From Stromatinia cepivora (lineage: Eukaryota; Ascomycota; Leotiomycetes; Helotiales; Sclerotiniaceae): DNA of 64,000 nt. How positions within the stretch are numbered: position 1 is the first letter of the stretch; each line of letters starts with the position of its first letter. A model generated the notes under the pieces. The model had not been told where the DNA came from and ran no database searches. It saw nothing but the letters and a program-made list of their open reading frames with translations. A program made the position numbers and the translations under genes. The DNA lies in contig RCTD01000010.1 of assembly GCA_014898415.1 (NCBI GenBank), positions 620,001-684,000 on the forward strand, read 5' to 3'. Shown here one piece after another: positions 38,060-49,700 of this stretch.

Positions 38060-39712
38060 TCATGACTGCTTCGACTCGTTTGATTCCTTCGACTTTTTCT
38101 TCGGCGCAATCTTTTGCCATGCCTTGATCACCCAATCCTCCTTGAACCTTTCCCACCAAGTCCTGTTCAAGAAATTACTCAACTCTCTATAGTTGTACAT
38201 CTCGCCCCAACAGTCCCGTCCCCATTCACATCCCGCCATATTTACCAGGAAATCCCGATCATGTTCATCATAATGAATGCGCGTATCATTTCCATTATCC
38301 GAGCATGCTCCAGGTGGGAAACTGTTGATCTTGCGCTGGGGGATGAACGCGGTATGTGGACGAATCCAAGGTTGATTGATGTACAAAAATTCAAGCGCGT
38401 CTTGTTCTTTGTGTTCCCATTCCATGTGTTTTTGTTCATAACCGACAGGATCCCACCATACATCTAGGAGACGATCGGTCCATGCGCTGCGTTTAACGAA
38501 GAAAGAACCGAGATTGAAGCCAGAACAATCTTGGGGAACTATGAGATTTACAGAGCTCGCTTTGCCGTCCCCGACCGTGCTGCGAGATTTGGCATCAAGG
38601 TAGGGAGATTGGAGAGGGTGTGTTATGTTGAGGGGGTTATAGTCGTTGATATCGCGGTAGGTATTTTTCGCTAAGCTGTTAAAGATGTGGGATTGGAGAG
38701 AGTAGGATGGTTCCATTATGAAAGTATTGAGGTCGAGCCACCAGAACCTGTGGGCTGTTAGCTTGCAAGCTTCAATCGTTGAGATGAGGATTCAAATTAC
38801 CACTCAGCTTGCGGGTATTTTCTCAGAGCATTTCGGATAGTGTCAACCTTTTCCCAACTCTCTCTCCATTCGTGTGCATATCTTTTCTTGGTGCTCATGT
38901 CTACGATCTCCAATTCATATCCCCATTTGTTTGCGTACTTTCGTTTGTTGCGTACACTATCTCGCTCGATTGCCCATTCCCTTGGTCCTTTCCACTCCAT
39001 AACTCCACCTCCCTGATTTGCTGCCAGTATTATAACGAACTTTTTACCTCCTCCAAAATGCGCCGCTCGGCGCCACCAATAATGTAAAGCTACCTTGAAG
39101 TCAGAATTGCTTGTTGTCTCCTGCCCGAAAACTTGACTTACGTGTAGAGTAGAAAAGAATTATCATCATTACAAACCCTAAAACAATCATAAATCGCATC
39201 CTCATTTTTCGACTGACTCTCGCAAGACTATTTCTTATTCGTGCCATTTTCGAGGATCCTAACCATCGTCCGCGCCCAAGTTTCCCCTTTTCCGCATAAC
39301 TCGTGTCCCCTCCCATGTGAAAATGCGGCAGACTGTTGGAAATATTTCTCATATGTCGATTAAAGAAACCATTGTTTTTGGTCGAAAATGAGGGATACCC
39401 ATTTACTTCCTCGCTCTTTGCTCTCGCAGATTCCCAAGTCACCGAACTTCCATTTCCACCTCCTCTTTGCATTTTACTCGGACTGGATCTTCCACTGACG
39501 TTTGCATAAGGGCTTGAAAGACCTGGACTAGCCCATCCTCCTCCAGGTTTTGGAGATGGACTTCGCGACAATGACATTGAACCAATTGGAGTTCCAGGTA
39601 TAGGTGATAACACCCGGGTAGAGGAATGGGAGGAAATTCGTTCTTCAGGCTCAATTCCTGTCTTTATGTGTATTGATGACCGTTTTCGATGATGTTGGTG
39701 GGAGGATTTCAA
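38060..39712 (-). CDS. MNN10: GT34 family mannosyltransferase, MNN10-like (Golgi)
   Basis: Exons 39712-39142, 39089-38801 and 38747-38060 (introns of 52 and 53 nt) give 515 aa, restoring FYSTPLHYWWRR and PQAEWFWWLDLNTFI. It is a type II membrane protein: ~165 disordered Ser/Pro-rich cytosolic residues, one TM near 170-189 (FMIVLGFVMMIILFYS), then a luminal GT34 domain. Typical pieces are VIILAANQGGGVMEW, KRKYANKWGYELE, the sugar-nucleotide/metal region FWWLDLNTFIMEPS (DLN where relatives show DxD) and PQDCSGFNLGSFFVKRS. The fungal GT34 members Mnn10 and Mnn11 extend the alpha-1,6-mannan backbone in the Golgi M-Pol complex. I favour Mnn10 over Mnn11 or a galactosyltransferase from the WLDLNTFIMEPS block; family certain, paralogue likely. 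Confidence 0.88.
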
Positions 39713-41463
39713 AGAAGAAAGGCCGGAGGACGCCAGCTTGACGAAAGGGACAAAAAGTTCGAAAAGTAAATAATAAAAATTTAATAGAGCCTTTTACTAC
39801 CGGTAAACTAGCCCGTATTTACCGTCTACTTACTCGAACTTTCCGAATTTGAATGGCGACCCAAAGAATTGAGTTCGTTTGGTTGAATGCAAAGTGTCCT
39901 GAGGTTCGTAGGTTCGTGTTCTCGTGTTCTCGTGTTTAGATAAGAGAAGGTGTGTAACTTTTGTTAATTCTTTTTTTTTTTAAGAACTATTGGCTTGAGC
40001 GTTTTGTTGAATGGAGTTTGATTTGTTGATAATACCATCTAATAATTGAAAAATTGAACACAATATGTATATGTATAGGTTTGTATATGTATATGTAAAT
40101 AAATGTATGTGTATATGTATGACTATGAGTATGAGTATGAGTAAGAGTAAGACTTTCAGTATAGTACTGGTCTAGATGAGAAGAGGAGAAGAAGGAGAAG
40201 AAAGCAAAGGTCTTTTAAACTTATTATTCGTTTCTCCATTTATATTAATGAAACTATCAAAATCTGAAATTAATTCGACTTGTGTTAATTACGCTTCTGT
40301 GATAGGGGTAAGGTAGGTAAGCATAAGTACCTGGGCATTGCGCATTAATAGCTTAATACTCTAATAGATAAACGGGGTAAGGATCCGATAGCATCAGGCC
40401 AACCAAACCTTTTCTGTCGTAGGTTTAACTACCCACCTACTACCTAACCTTATTCCTCTCCTTAAAGGTCATACCTTAAATATGGAAATATGCACACATA
40501 TACACGATCAATGTCAACCCTAGACTAAGTCAATCCAAGATATCCATACCGAAGTACGAGTTAAGTGACTCATGCTTATTGCGGGAGTCATGATGAGGAA
40601 AGAAATGATGATGTGATGGTAGATCTTGAGCCGAACAAAAACAACAGCTGTATATGTAAGTCTGCAGTGGCAGGCAGGTCTTGGAAGCGGTCATAACCTC
40701 ACATCGTTTACCTGAATGGTGATATATCAGAAAGACCACACAAATGAATGAGATGGTGAGCTAAACCCAACAACCGTTTCTAATAATTCTGGCAGGTCTT
40801 GGAACTGGTCATGCCCGGTGTGCTATCGGTATTTCATCCTTTTGTTGGATGAAGAGTCCCTATCGTCGAGATTGTGAGCCGAATGCAACAATCGTTATTA
40901 TGTACCAGAACAATGCGCAGAATGGTTATGATACTGTCTTCATTTGAGTAATGATGTGGTGTAACACTCCAGACAAAGTCAGTCGAGTTAAGGTTAGAAC
41001 TAGTAAGTTTAATCTTCCAACAGTAGCACAAAGTAGTGGTACGCCGAATTTATACAACAGGTCGGAGTGATGGGTCCATGCAAGAGTCCACGTCCAGATG
41101 CTAGAGTCTACAAATCGAGATGGCTTTCTTGAATAATAGGGCGGAATCTGGGTCAACGGCTTCTTTGACTCGAATTTTGGTCCCCTTACAGTAATGTCAC
41201 AATCACATACAAACCAATTCAAATCAACCGAGATGGAAGTCAATAAACTAAAAAAAAACGTGGAAAGAGATGTCTCCCAGAAGATCTTCACCCAGCCCAA
41301 CATGCTAAGAAATAGGTTTAGTGAAATACACGTGACAGACGGCACGTGCTGTGATCGTCGCAAAAAGTTCCCAATTATCTGAGCTGACAATATTTGTCTC
41401 CATCCAACCGACAACACAAATATGGTAAGCCTCCTTGGCTGAAAAGACACCTCATTTCCAAAT
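39713..41463. other. Intergenic with microsatellites and a degenerate ~115-130 bp repeat
   Basis: Contains TATATG and GAGTAT runs at 40062-40152. About three imperfect copies of a unit beginning near 40628, 40758 and 40876 (GAGCCGAA/GAGCTAAA followed by C/AAACAAC) lie further right. Two of these share GGCAGGTCTTGGAA at 40672 and 40791. No gene called. Confidence 0.45.
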
Positions 41464-43068
41464 TCAAGCTCCACCACAGCATCCCTCTTTCTTGCAAGCT
41501 CCAGAACAACCAACTGCATAAGCAGATGCCCATCCAGATGCAGCAATCGTAGGTGCACCGGAATGTTTTCCAAAGTAGCAGTTTTCGGTATCTCTTTGCC
41601 AGTCGACAGATTGACACGCCAATGTAAAACTGCATATCTTCATACATTCTTCTAAAGAGCCTGCTTGGGTTTCGCCGATTGTGATAGTACCGTGTCGCTT
41701 ACAGCAATCCATACGGAATTTCTAATCAACAGTCAGTCACAGCTTCAAAGTTATCCTTTCTTCCTTAGATACTCACTTGTCCTGTTGGAGAATCCCATGT
41801 TTGTCCGTCGGCATTTGGGCATTCGGTTGAGCAGAGATATATCAAGTCGTCCTTCTTTGCGGAAGTTGGTGGGTCAATGACGACTGCCGAGGCTTTATTT
41901 TCTATAAAGAACAATTAGATACTACTGATTCAAAAGAAGGAATAGGTGATAACAACTTGTAGCATCTGCGGCCAATGCTTCGACACCACTACCAAACATT
42001 TTACAGTCCCAGTCGGATTTTCCGTTGGCGAAAGTTACACTATTTTGGGTCAGTGATTTTCTCATTAATCTTTCCGACTATGGTTCTCACCTCTTGCATT
42101 CGGGGTTATCTGCACAAGCAGTCATGCATTCGGCAAAATCATGAAGGGGTCTGCTCTCGGGAAGTGTAACTTGAGCTGTATTTTGTGAACCACACTTGAC
42201 TTGGAAGTACGTGCCCTGAGGAGTCAAAAAGATCTTTCCGTCATCTAAAATCGTCAATGGGAGGTACATTTTCTATATAGTTGAAGATGCTCTTACTGGT
42301 TGGACATTCACCATCAGCTGTGAAACTAGCGCTGGCGGTCACACTTTCCGCAAGGGCCACCTTAGGTGCTGGACAATCGGGTGGAGTGCGGTATTCTGTG
42401 TCGGGGCGCTGTTTTCTCTCTTCGAGAGGAAACCACGTGTGTGTTCCTGGAAGAGGAAATGTCTTTTCTTGTCAGTAAAAAAGCAGGCCAAAAAAGCTCT
42501 CCCGTTTTTAGTTTAGTTATACTTACTGGTATGTACTGCTGAAGTTAGCGGATCAGGTTCAGACTCAAAGGATAGATAGGATACAAACCTCCTGTTTCGT
42601 TGCACACAATCTGGTATTGATGTTCCAATCGGCAGACTGACAATTTGGGAGTGTGGAGCAATAATCTGCACAATCTTTTTGCGTTAGGGTGATGGTATTT
42701 ACCAAGGGCTTTGCTTTAGTTCCATTGTCGCATTTCAACTCGAAGGTGACTCCATTTGCCGTTGTATATCTCGCTCCATTGTCGGCAGGACAGGAATAAA
42801 CCTTTGGGCGTGGTTGGGCGGGATCAGTCGTGGGAGCAGTTGATGCACCAGGTCGACCAGCAGCAGAAGCCTGACTTGAAGCCGATGGCTGGACCGGTAC
42901 TTGATCTGGGGGAGAAGCGCCGGGTCTGCCGGCCGCGGGAGCTTGGGCAGAAGCACCAGGTCGACCTTGAGCCTGATCTTGAGCGTTTGCAAGTGGTTGG
43001 AGAAGAAGCGAAAGGGAAAAGAGTGCAACGAGGGTGCTTCGAGTGAGGCCCATCATGATTGATATCAA
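41464..43068 (-). CDS. Secreted cysteine-rich protein with three PAN/apple-like domains (cluster member 1)
   Basis: Seven-exon model: 43068-42585, micro-exon 42538-42527, 42446-42297, 42244-42091, 42039-41957, 41901-41777 and 41721-41464; 421 aa, frame closed throughout. A signal peptide (MGLTRSTLVALFSLSLLLQP from the second ATG region) is followed by a linker with four GRPGAS/QPSAS-like repeats. Three PAN/apple-like units come next, each starting CP..(G)..y...G..f.v.C and holding C..yC/C..iC and C.S.dW. The C terminus is GACKKEGCCGGA. PAN/apple domains bind carbohydrate or protein; in fungi such proteins are secreted. The first splice (donor GTATCC) is the weakest point: the stronger-looking donor GTTTGT four bases earlier gives the wrong phase. 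Gene certain, exact micro-exon uncertain, function unknown. Confidence 0.8.
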
Positions 43069-43907
43069 GGTATGATTTAAAGAAGCAAGTGGTAAGAGCA
43101 GAAAGGCGAATATATCACTCCTTTAAAGACAGACTTGATGGAATTTTAAAGAAGAAGAGTCCCCGACTTGTTCATATGACAACGAGAATGGGACGTGGGT
43201 CTCAGCTCTTCTGAGGATAGGTATATTCGTCCCTAGCGAGTGCTGTTCCAATATATGTCTGCATCATCTTCCTATTTTCGCTAGACACAAATGTATTCTC
43301 CGATGAAACCTATCATTTTTTCCCACCGAGGGACAATGTGGGGATCACATCCCGGCATTGTACTTCTGCATCATTCTGAGACAGATTCAGCCAGCCAAAC
43401 ACTAGCGCAAAAGACATGGGTAAGTTACACAGCAAGGTTAGTTCAGGTACGCCTCATTGCGTGAATTAATGGTCACCGACACATACATTAGAGTCAATAT
43501 TTGACAACAAAATTAGAGTAAGGAATAGCACGGCATATGTTGAGTCACATCGTTTTTCGCCGTAATTTACCTCGCCTTCACGGAATGTTGATCTCAACAA
43601 CTTTCGTATAGTAAAACATACTCACTACCATTTGTGTCTTCAGCCATCCACAATCGGGTTCTCTCGGAGCTTTCCAAAATGCAATCTTAATTGGGTGACA
43701 CAACTTCCAATTCTGGATTTCGAGACTTACATCGGTAGTAGCCGTTTATAGAGCTTTGACGGAGCGACCTCTCTTCCTATCAATCTCTTGTATAGACTTC
43801 CATGACCGTCTCTTGAGAGTTACCTTTGACATATTCTCTTTCCTTTCCAAAACTACAGTCAATTTTATTAGCAATTAGGCATCACGGACTAAACATTCCA
43901 TCTCAAC
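43069..43907. promoter_or_regulatory. Head-to-head promoter region of PAN cluster members 1 and 2
   Basis: An 839-bp gap between the divergent starts of two related secreted-protein genes, suggesting possible co-regulation. AT-rich; no factor site was assigned with confidence. Confidence 0.5.
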
Positions 43908-45492
43908 ATGTTGATCCACAAATTTGGGAAGCTGTTGCTTCCTCTTACTATCCTAACAGGTCAAGTCTTTGCAGTTGAGCCAACTGCAGCTGACAAGGCA
44001 AAATGGGATGCTGTGTGCAAGCAAAGTAAGATTGTCATCTCAAGCTTCTGATAGACTAATTTGCTAATTCTCTACAGAGGCTGGACCACAATTTTGTGAG
44101 TTAATGAAATGGCCCAAATTCTCTAATCTTTCTGACGAAATTCGCAGCCATGCAGTTCGACGCAGCTGGTAGTATGTTCTTCCTAAACAGTTTGGTAGTT
44201 CGGTACTTATTTGGTGTTTAGAACCTACTGGACAATGTGTTGCTCCTCCTGTTACGAATTGTTATTGGGGCCCATATACTGTAAGAAATTCTCTATCTTA
44301 CGTGGGATTCTCCCATTCTAAACTCCTGTAGGATCCAAAGACCAACAAGGCGGGATGCTGTGGCAAAGATAAGGTGAGTTCTCTCAGTTGAGTTTCTATT
44401 TCATATAAGTTTAATACAGAATTTCTAGGGAACTTTCAGCGTCGATTCTGTTGTCAAAACCGAAGGGGCTTGTTGTGTTGCCCCAAGTGTGTATTCTTTC
44501 GATGCTGCGACAAAGAAAGGAGACTGTTGCGATGCAGGTAAATCCTACCATGCTGATCCAAAGACCTTGACTGGAAGCTGCTGTGCAAATTCGGATGATG
44601 TGTATACCTGTGATTGCTCTTGCAAGTAAGTCTTCATTTCAGAGAATATCAGACGTAAAATTCTCGTACTAAAACCAAGTACAGGCCAAATCCAAATCCT
44701 ACTTGTCCCAAGGGCGATGGAAGAATTTTCACAGCTGGTGGAAGAAAATATCGTCTCTACTGTAAACTGAGTTGGTAGCCCATTTTCGCTCCCTCTTTGA
44801 TTCGATTCTGACAAAGTCCTAGTCAATCACGGAACAAATGACTTGGGCCAAGCACCCGCAGATACGATGGGCGATTGCATGACCCGCTGCTCTGGAATAA
44901 GCAACTGCGTCCGCGCCATCTACAACTCAGCTACCCAAATCTGCTACTTACGAACGCACGGTAACAACGCTGTACCAGTCACAGTTGATGTCTATGATAG
45001 TGCTCATCTCATTGACGAACCCGTCTGTCCATGCCCATGTCCAAGCAATCCGACTGCTCCATGTCCGGCATGTCCTAGCCCACAACCGGATCCTTTCCCT
45101 GACAAGTGTCCGGCTGCGGAAGGCAAAACTACCACTGTCGGCGGAGTTGAATACAAGGTTTATTGCACACTCGGACACAGCGCCTCTAATCCGAACTTGG
45201 GGGTATCAAGTGCAAAGGATTTCAAGGAATGTATGGAGCAGTGCTGTGAGTTCTACCCTTCCCCTAGTATTATTGACATGATGAGATCTGGAAGACTGTA
45301 GAGTGAGAAAATACTAATTCGTGGAATCTAGCCGCTAAAGCCAGCCCATATTGCCAAGGTGTTAACTTCTATGACGATGGAAATCCTACTGACAACTGCG
45401 TATGGGCATCCGTATGGCAGAATCCGCCAACTGGTTCGGCGCCTGCTGGGGGAAATTTCTTATGTGCTATTCCTACTACACAAAAGACTTAG
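43908..45492 (+). CDS. Secreted cysteine-rich PAN/apple-like protein (cluster member 2)
   Basis: Nine-exon model: 43908-44025, 44078-44095 (18 nt), 44148-44168 (21 nt), 44222-44280, 44332-44373, 44429-44625, 44685-44770, 44823-45245 and 45332-45492; 374 aa with every phase matching. A signal peptide (LLLPLTILTGQVFA) is followed by a Cys-rich region with repeated CC pairs (GCCGKD, GACCVAP, GDCCDAG, GSCCAN). Two PAN-like units come next (CPKGDGRIFTAGGRKYRLYC and CPAAEGKTTTVGGVEYKVYC), separated by a CPCPCPSNPTAPCPACP linker. The donor after CKL is the unusual GTTGGT. The last exon ends in GGNFLCAIPTTQKT, inside a 69-bp direct duplication that also copies the stop region. Function unknown; secretion is well supported. 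Confidence 0.8.
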
Positions 45493-45585
45493 TAAAAAGG
45501 CCATCCGAAGATACCTGGAGGAAATTTCTTATGTGCTGTTCCTACTACACAAAAGACTTTGTAAAAAGGCCATCCGAAGATACCT
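45451..45585 (+). repeat. 69-bp tandem duplication across the stop codon of cluster member 2
   Basis: 45451-45519 and 45520-45585 are near-identical, differing at two bases (GCTATT/GCTGTT and CTTAGT/CTTTGT). Each encodes GGNFLCA(I/V)PTTQKT followed by a stop; the first copy has TAG TAA, the second TTG TAA. The second copy lies 3' of the stop and is not translated in the model. Confidence 0.92.
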
Positions 45586-46974
45586 CCTGGCTCTTGGAAA
45601 CCTTTTTTTTTAAAGTGACGATGATGGGGGTGACGAGGAGGGGGAGTTGCAATCGTGTTTTGGGGACGGGAGATTAAGTGTTACTTTAGGCTTAAATTTC
45701 AATGACAACACCTTTGAACCCGGTAAAACGATAATACCATTTCCATGAAACTGCTAGTACAGTGCGTCACCATGAGATAGAGAGTCTACTACCAAAATTC
45801 TGTAAATCTAGGATTTGAAGACACAGAGGTGAGGTGAAAATTAGAATATCACGAGATCTCGCTTGAAAAGGAAAAAAAAGCCTCGCTCCCAAGGAAAGAA
45901 CGCCTCATTCCAACCTAACATATCTTCCTTCTGCACGTAGGGATTTTCGGAGAAACGCCAAGCTCAATCTATCCGTCCGCTGACCATTTCATGCATATTT
46001 TTGTCAATTTGATCCATTTCATTACTCGAGACGGGAGAAGACGAGGCTAGACCATCCCTTACATGACGCCTCACTTCCGATTTCAGCACAAGAATTTTAA
46101 TTCTTTGAAGTTCAGCTACATATTTATTCTGTTTCTTCCAATTTCGGGTCCTACATGCACCACTAGATATATGATATATTTTGTCTCAGCCTGTATACAG
46201 AAGTATTTCCGAGGGCACGACGGATCGCGCAGAACACCAAGCTTTTGTACAACACATCATGCATGGCATTCTATGTAGGTACACTAGTACAAACCGGGGC
46301 CCCAGACTTGTGTCGTACTCTATACCACTTGCGGAACCCCTGGTAATATGGCGCTAGATGTTCCGTAATTGTGATCTGTCGAACCCGGTAGAGATCTGTG
46401 CCAATAACTCATGCCGATCATTCTAAAACCGATCTTCAGGTACGACCGACCGGCTCAGTACGCGCCGAAGCATTATCTTCAGCTAAGACATAGAAACTGA
46501 GCGCAGGTAGGTCATAACATGGTGCAGCTGTGCCAACAGCTACCAGCAAACACAGCTGCTATGCCGAAGCAGGTACGTTTAGGCTGGACTTACAGATGGC
46601 GTTTCACGGTCGGCGAACTCAAGAGTCAAGATGTTGTGATAGGAATGTCAAGGTGTTTATCGAAAGCAAGGGTTTGATATATGTTCCCTGAGAGATTCAA
46701 GCCAATGTGTCATGCTAGCCACCTCAAGTGAGGAGATAGTGACATTTCATTACGGCTTTAGTGTTTTCGTTCCAGCTTATTGATGCAGGACACAGAGAAT
46801 GGGGCTCGTGATACATTCGTATAATGTTAAGGAAATCACCCTGTCCATATATCATATCAGCCAGATATTCAGAGGAAAACACACTTTTACATTGTTCTTC
46901 CCTTGGTCACTGATTGACTTCTCGATTCTACTTGGATTCTATCCTATTTTGACCTCATCTTCTACTACTTCACG
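45586..46974. other. Intergenic between cluster members 2 and 3
   Basis: About 1.4 kb without a supported gene. It is less AT-rich than most gaps at 46280-46580 (CCGG, CGACC patches). A 71-codon frame at 46063-46278 has no motif. Confidence 0.5.
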
Positions 46975-48003
46975 ATGAAAACACTCAAGCTCTCGATACT
47001 TGGTATTTTCACCATTGCAAGCTTTGTACTTGCTCAAACTCCTCAGGAGACGCCCGCGGTATATTAGCCCTTCTCGTCAAAGTCTAAACTATCAATCTAT
47101 ACATGTGTGTTGTAGAGATGGCATGATCTGACTTTGCTCCAATTCAGGATTTTTGCAAGAGAACCGCAGGACCAAATTACGTTCCTAAGAACGATGCAAA
47201 TGGCGTTTTTCAGGGCCAATGCGAGACCGCAGCTGTAACCAGTACGTCCTCTCACCCAATTTCCTCCTACTTACGACTTTCTAACACTTCAAAACAGTCT
47301 GTCTTGGTACCGAGTAAGATTCCCATCCTTTCCTGGTTTGGAAACTACAAGGTAGTTTTGAGGTGAAATGAATGAAAACTGATCCGAGCAATAAAGGTAT
47401 ACGCAAGCTCAGACTGGAAACACAGAGTGCTGTCTTCCCCCAAACACGGTACAATCCGCCAGCGGAAAGCAAGGCTGTTGTCCACCAGGCCAAAATTTCA
47501 AATGGGACGGTACGTTTCCCTTCTCTTCTCTGAATCCATTTGCACACATCCTCGTGTTTCCACAACCATCACTCTAACACACCCTCTCCTATATAGGCAC
47601 GAATCCCTCCTGCGTCACGCCACCACCACCTCCGCCTGCCATCTCCTGCCCCGCTTCAAACATGCAAGTCGTCAATCGCAACGGGCAAAACTTCAGAATC
47701 TACTGCCAGCGTTCGGTAATGGTGTATACACATCCTTGGTTAACCACCACATCCTACGGCATATACCGGGCGATACAGGGCCCTGAGTTGAGGACGAATG
47801 ATTTTGAAACTTGTCTTCAATTTTGTGCTGCGAATGGCAAATCCAATGGTGCGAACTTCTGGCCTGCTCAGAGCTTGTGCAGTGTTGTGGATACGCCACC
47901 AGGAAATTTCTTCAAGGTGGGAAGTCGTTATGATGTCCCGCCTCCACCATACAATGGACCGCAGATCATCTCCATGGTTGCCATACCCAAACGTGCTTAT
48001 TAA
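46975..48003 (+). CDS. Secreted cysteine-rich PAN/apple-like protein (cluster member 3)
   Basis: Five-exon model: 46975-47058, 47148-47241, 47298-47313 (16 nt), 47397-47509 and 47597-48003; 237 aa, all phases matching. A signal peptide (LSILGIFTIASFVLAQ) leads to a mature start DFCKRTAGPNYVP. Next comes a TGNTECCLPPNTVQSASGKQ / GCCPPGQNF cysteine block like that of cluster member 2, a CVTPPPPPP linker and one PAN-like unit (CPASNMQVVNRNGQNFRIYC, then ETCLQFCAA and SLCSVV). It reads as a shorter version of member 2 with one PAN unit instead of two. Function unknown; a secreted carbohydrate- or protein-binding role is inferred from the domain. Confidence 0.8.
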
Positions 48004-49700
48004 GCTCAGCTTGTTGGAAACCTGTGCTGAAGAATCGAGTGGGTTGCGAAGAACAGTATGGTCAGAGTAGAGAGCTAGTTCACAAAGAATACTTCCCTTT
48101 GTTATGATTCTGTTTTCGTGGAAGTAGAGGGAGCTCGAGGATTGTGGATTGAAGTGAAGCTTTACGGTGCTAGATCAACCCGTCAATTAAATAACTTGAC
48201 AATCTAATACCATTTAAATCATGAAGACCCTGCTGTAGATCGTTTGGGAAAAATGAATCGTTCCAAGCCGGGCGCTTAAAATAATGTTGAGTTCTTGGCC
48301 CCGAAATATTTTGATACTCAGACGAAGAGAAACCGGTGTGTATTCTGTAGCTCTAAAACTTAGACAATGAGTTAAGAGGTAAGAAGGTAAGCAATTAGGG
48401 AAATATAGCACTCCCTCCCATTATTTCTCTTCAACCGTGGTTCTTGAGCCGTTAATGTTTGAACGAAGTTAAAAAAAAAGCTTCTGTTCAACAGAAACAT
48501 ATAACGTATTGCCCAGCTCTAATATGGGCTTGCTAAGCGGTGATCTTCAGAGGCATAATGTCATAGAAATGAGAACCCATTACTCCTTAAATACAGCTTT
48601 GGAAGGTTCGAAGTGATGGAGGACGAGATTCTTATATTTGTGTTGTAATGATTCTGATATGATAACCTTATGCCATTTATGCTACTCGCATAATTCTGCA
48701 TAATACTAGCACAAAGTAATCTTACATAAAGCACACGAAATTCACTGGCTTCATTATAGTGGGGTGTTTTCTTACCTAATCAATTAAATTCTTCAGACTT
48801 TTGACTTTCATCAAGACCCATCCATCTCCATCTCCATCTCCATCTCCATAATACGAAAATCCACGATAATGACTTTCAATTCATGTAAGATAATGATCAG
48901 TTCTTTACCGTTATGCAATACGAATACGCAATACGCAATACGCAATACGCAATATGCAATATGCAATATGCATTTCATTTGACGCGCCAACCAATCAATT
49001 CAAATCAAACTTTTCTTGTCGGCGCGTAAAGTTACAGCAGTAGATGAAAATCTTCAATCGACTGGTCAATAAATGATTTACCATTATGACTTGTTACGAC
49101 TTATTGCGACTGTGAACGAATAAGAAAAGTTTGCTATTTTCGGTACTTCAAGGTCTGGAATCTGGATCGTAGGTCGTGCTTCATGGCCATTCTGTAGGTC
49201 TATTTCATGGAAAGCATCATCACTCCCACTCCCGCTCCCGTTTCATTATCTTTTCATCCTTCCATTTCCTATCTACTCATACATTCATTTCTGCGTGTAG
49301 TTTTATTGTGTATTGTTACAGATTCATCCTCACTTCTTATTGTGCTTTTTGTTTGTTTGGGGTGTGGGACATTCACTTTCGTTTATCATTCTTGGTTATT
49401 GTTGAGTCTTCAATAGCTATTGTTGGAAATTTCCTTATTGTCCGATCCTTATTGTTGGCCCTGTAATTTTCAATATTTCGTTATTCATGATCATGAAGTG
49501 GCTGGACCCTAAGTTCTAAACCTTTTCTTTTTATAATTAATTGATGTTTCGACCTTCCTCAAACCGAAGAGATCAATTGCAACTTATTCCAAGGAGAGCA
49601 AGAACGACCATTACCATCGATAAACAGAACATTTCGCATCATCCAAGCTTTTAGCCAATTCACATACCACAATTTTGACAATTTTTGACACCATTTCGCC
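48004..49700. other. Intergenic with short tandem repeats
   Basis: Holds a CCATCT hexamer run at 48820-48849 and a 7-bp CAATACG/CAATATG run at 48917-48972. The right end is the leader of the large glycoprotein gene. A frame at 49176-49466 is hydrophobic but lacks a family match and is not called. Confidence 0.55.
48917..48972. repeat. 7-bp CAATACG tandem repeat
   Basis: About seven consecutive copies, the last ones drifting from CAATACG to CAATATG by C-to-T change. Confidence 0.9.
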
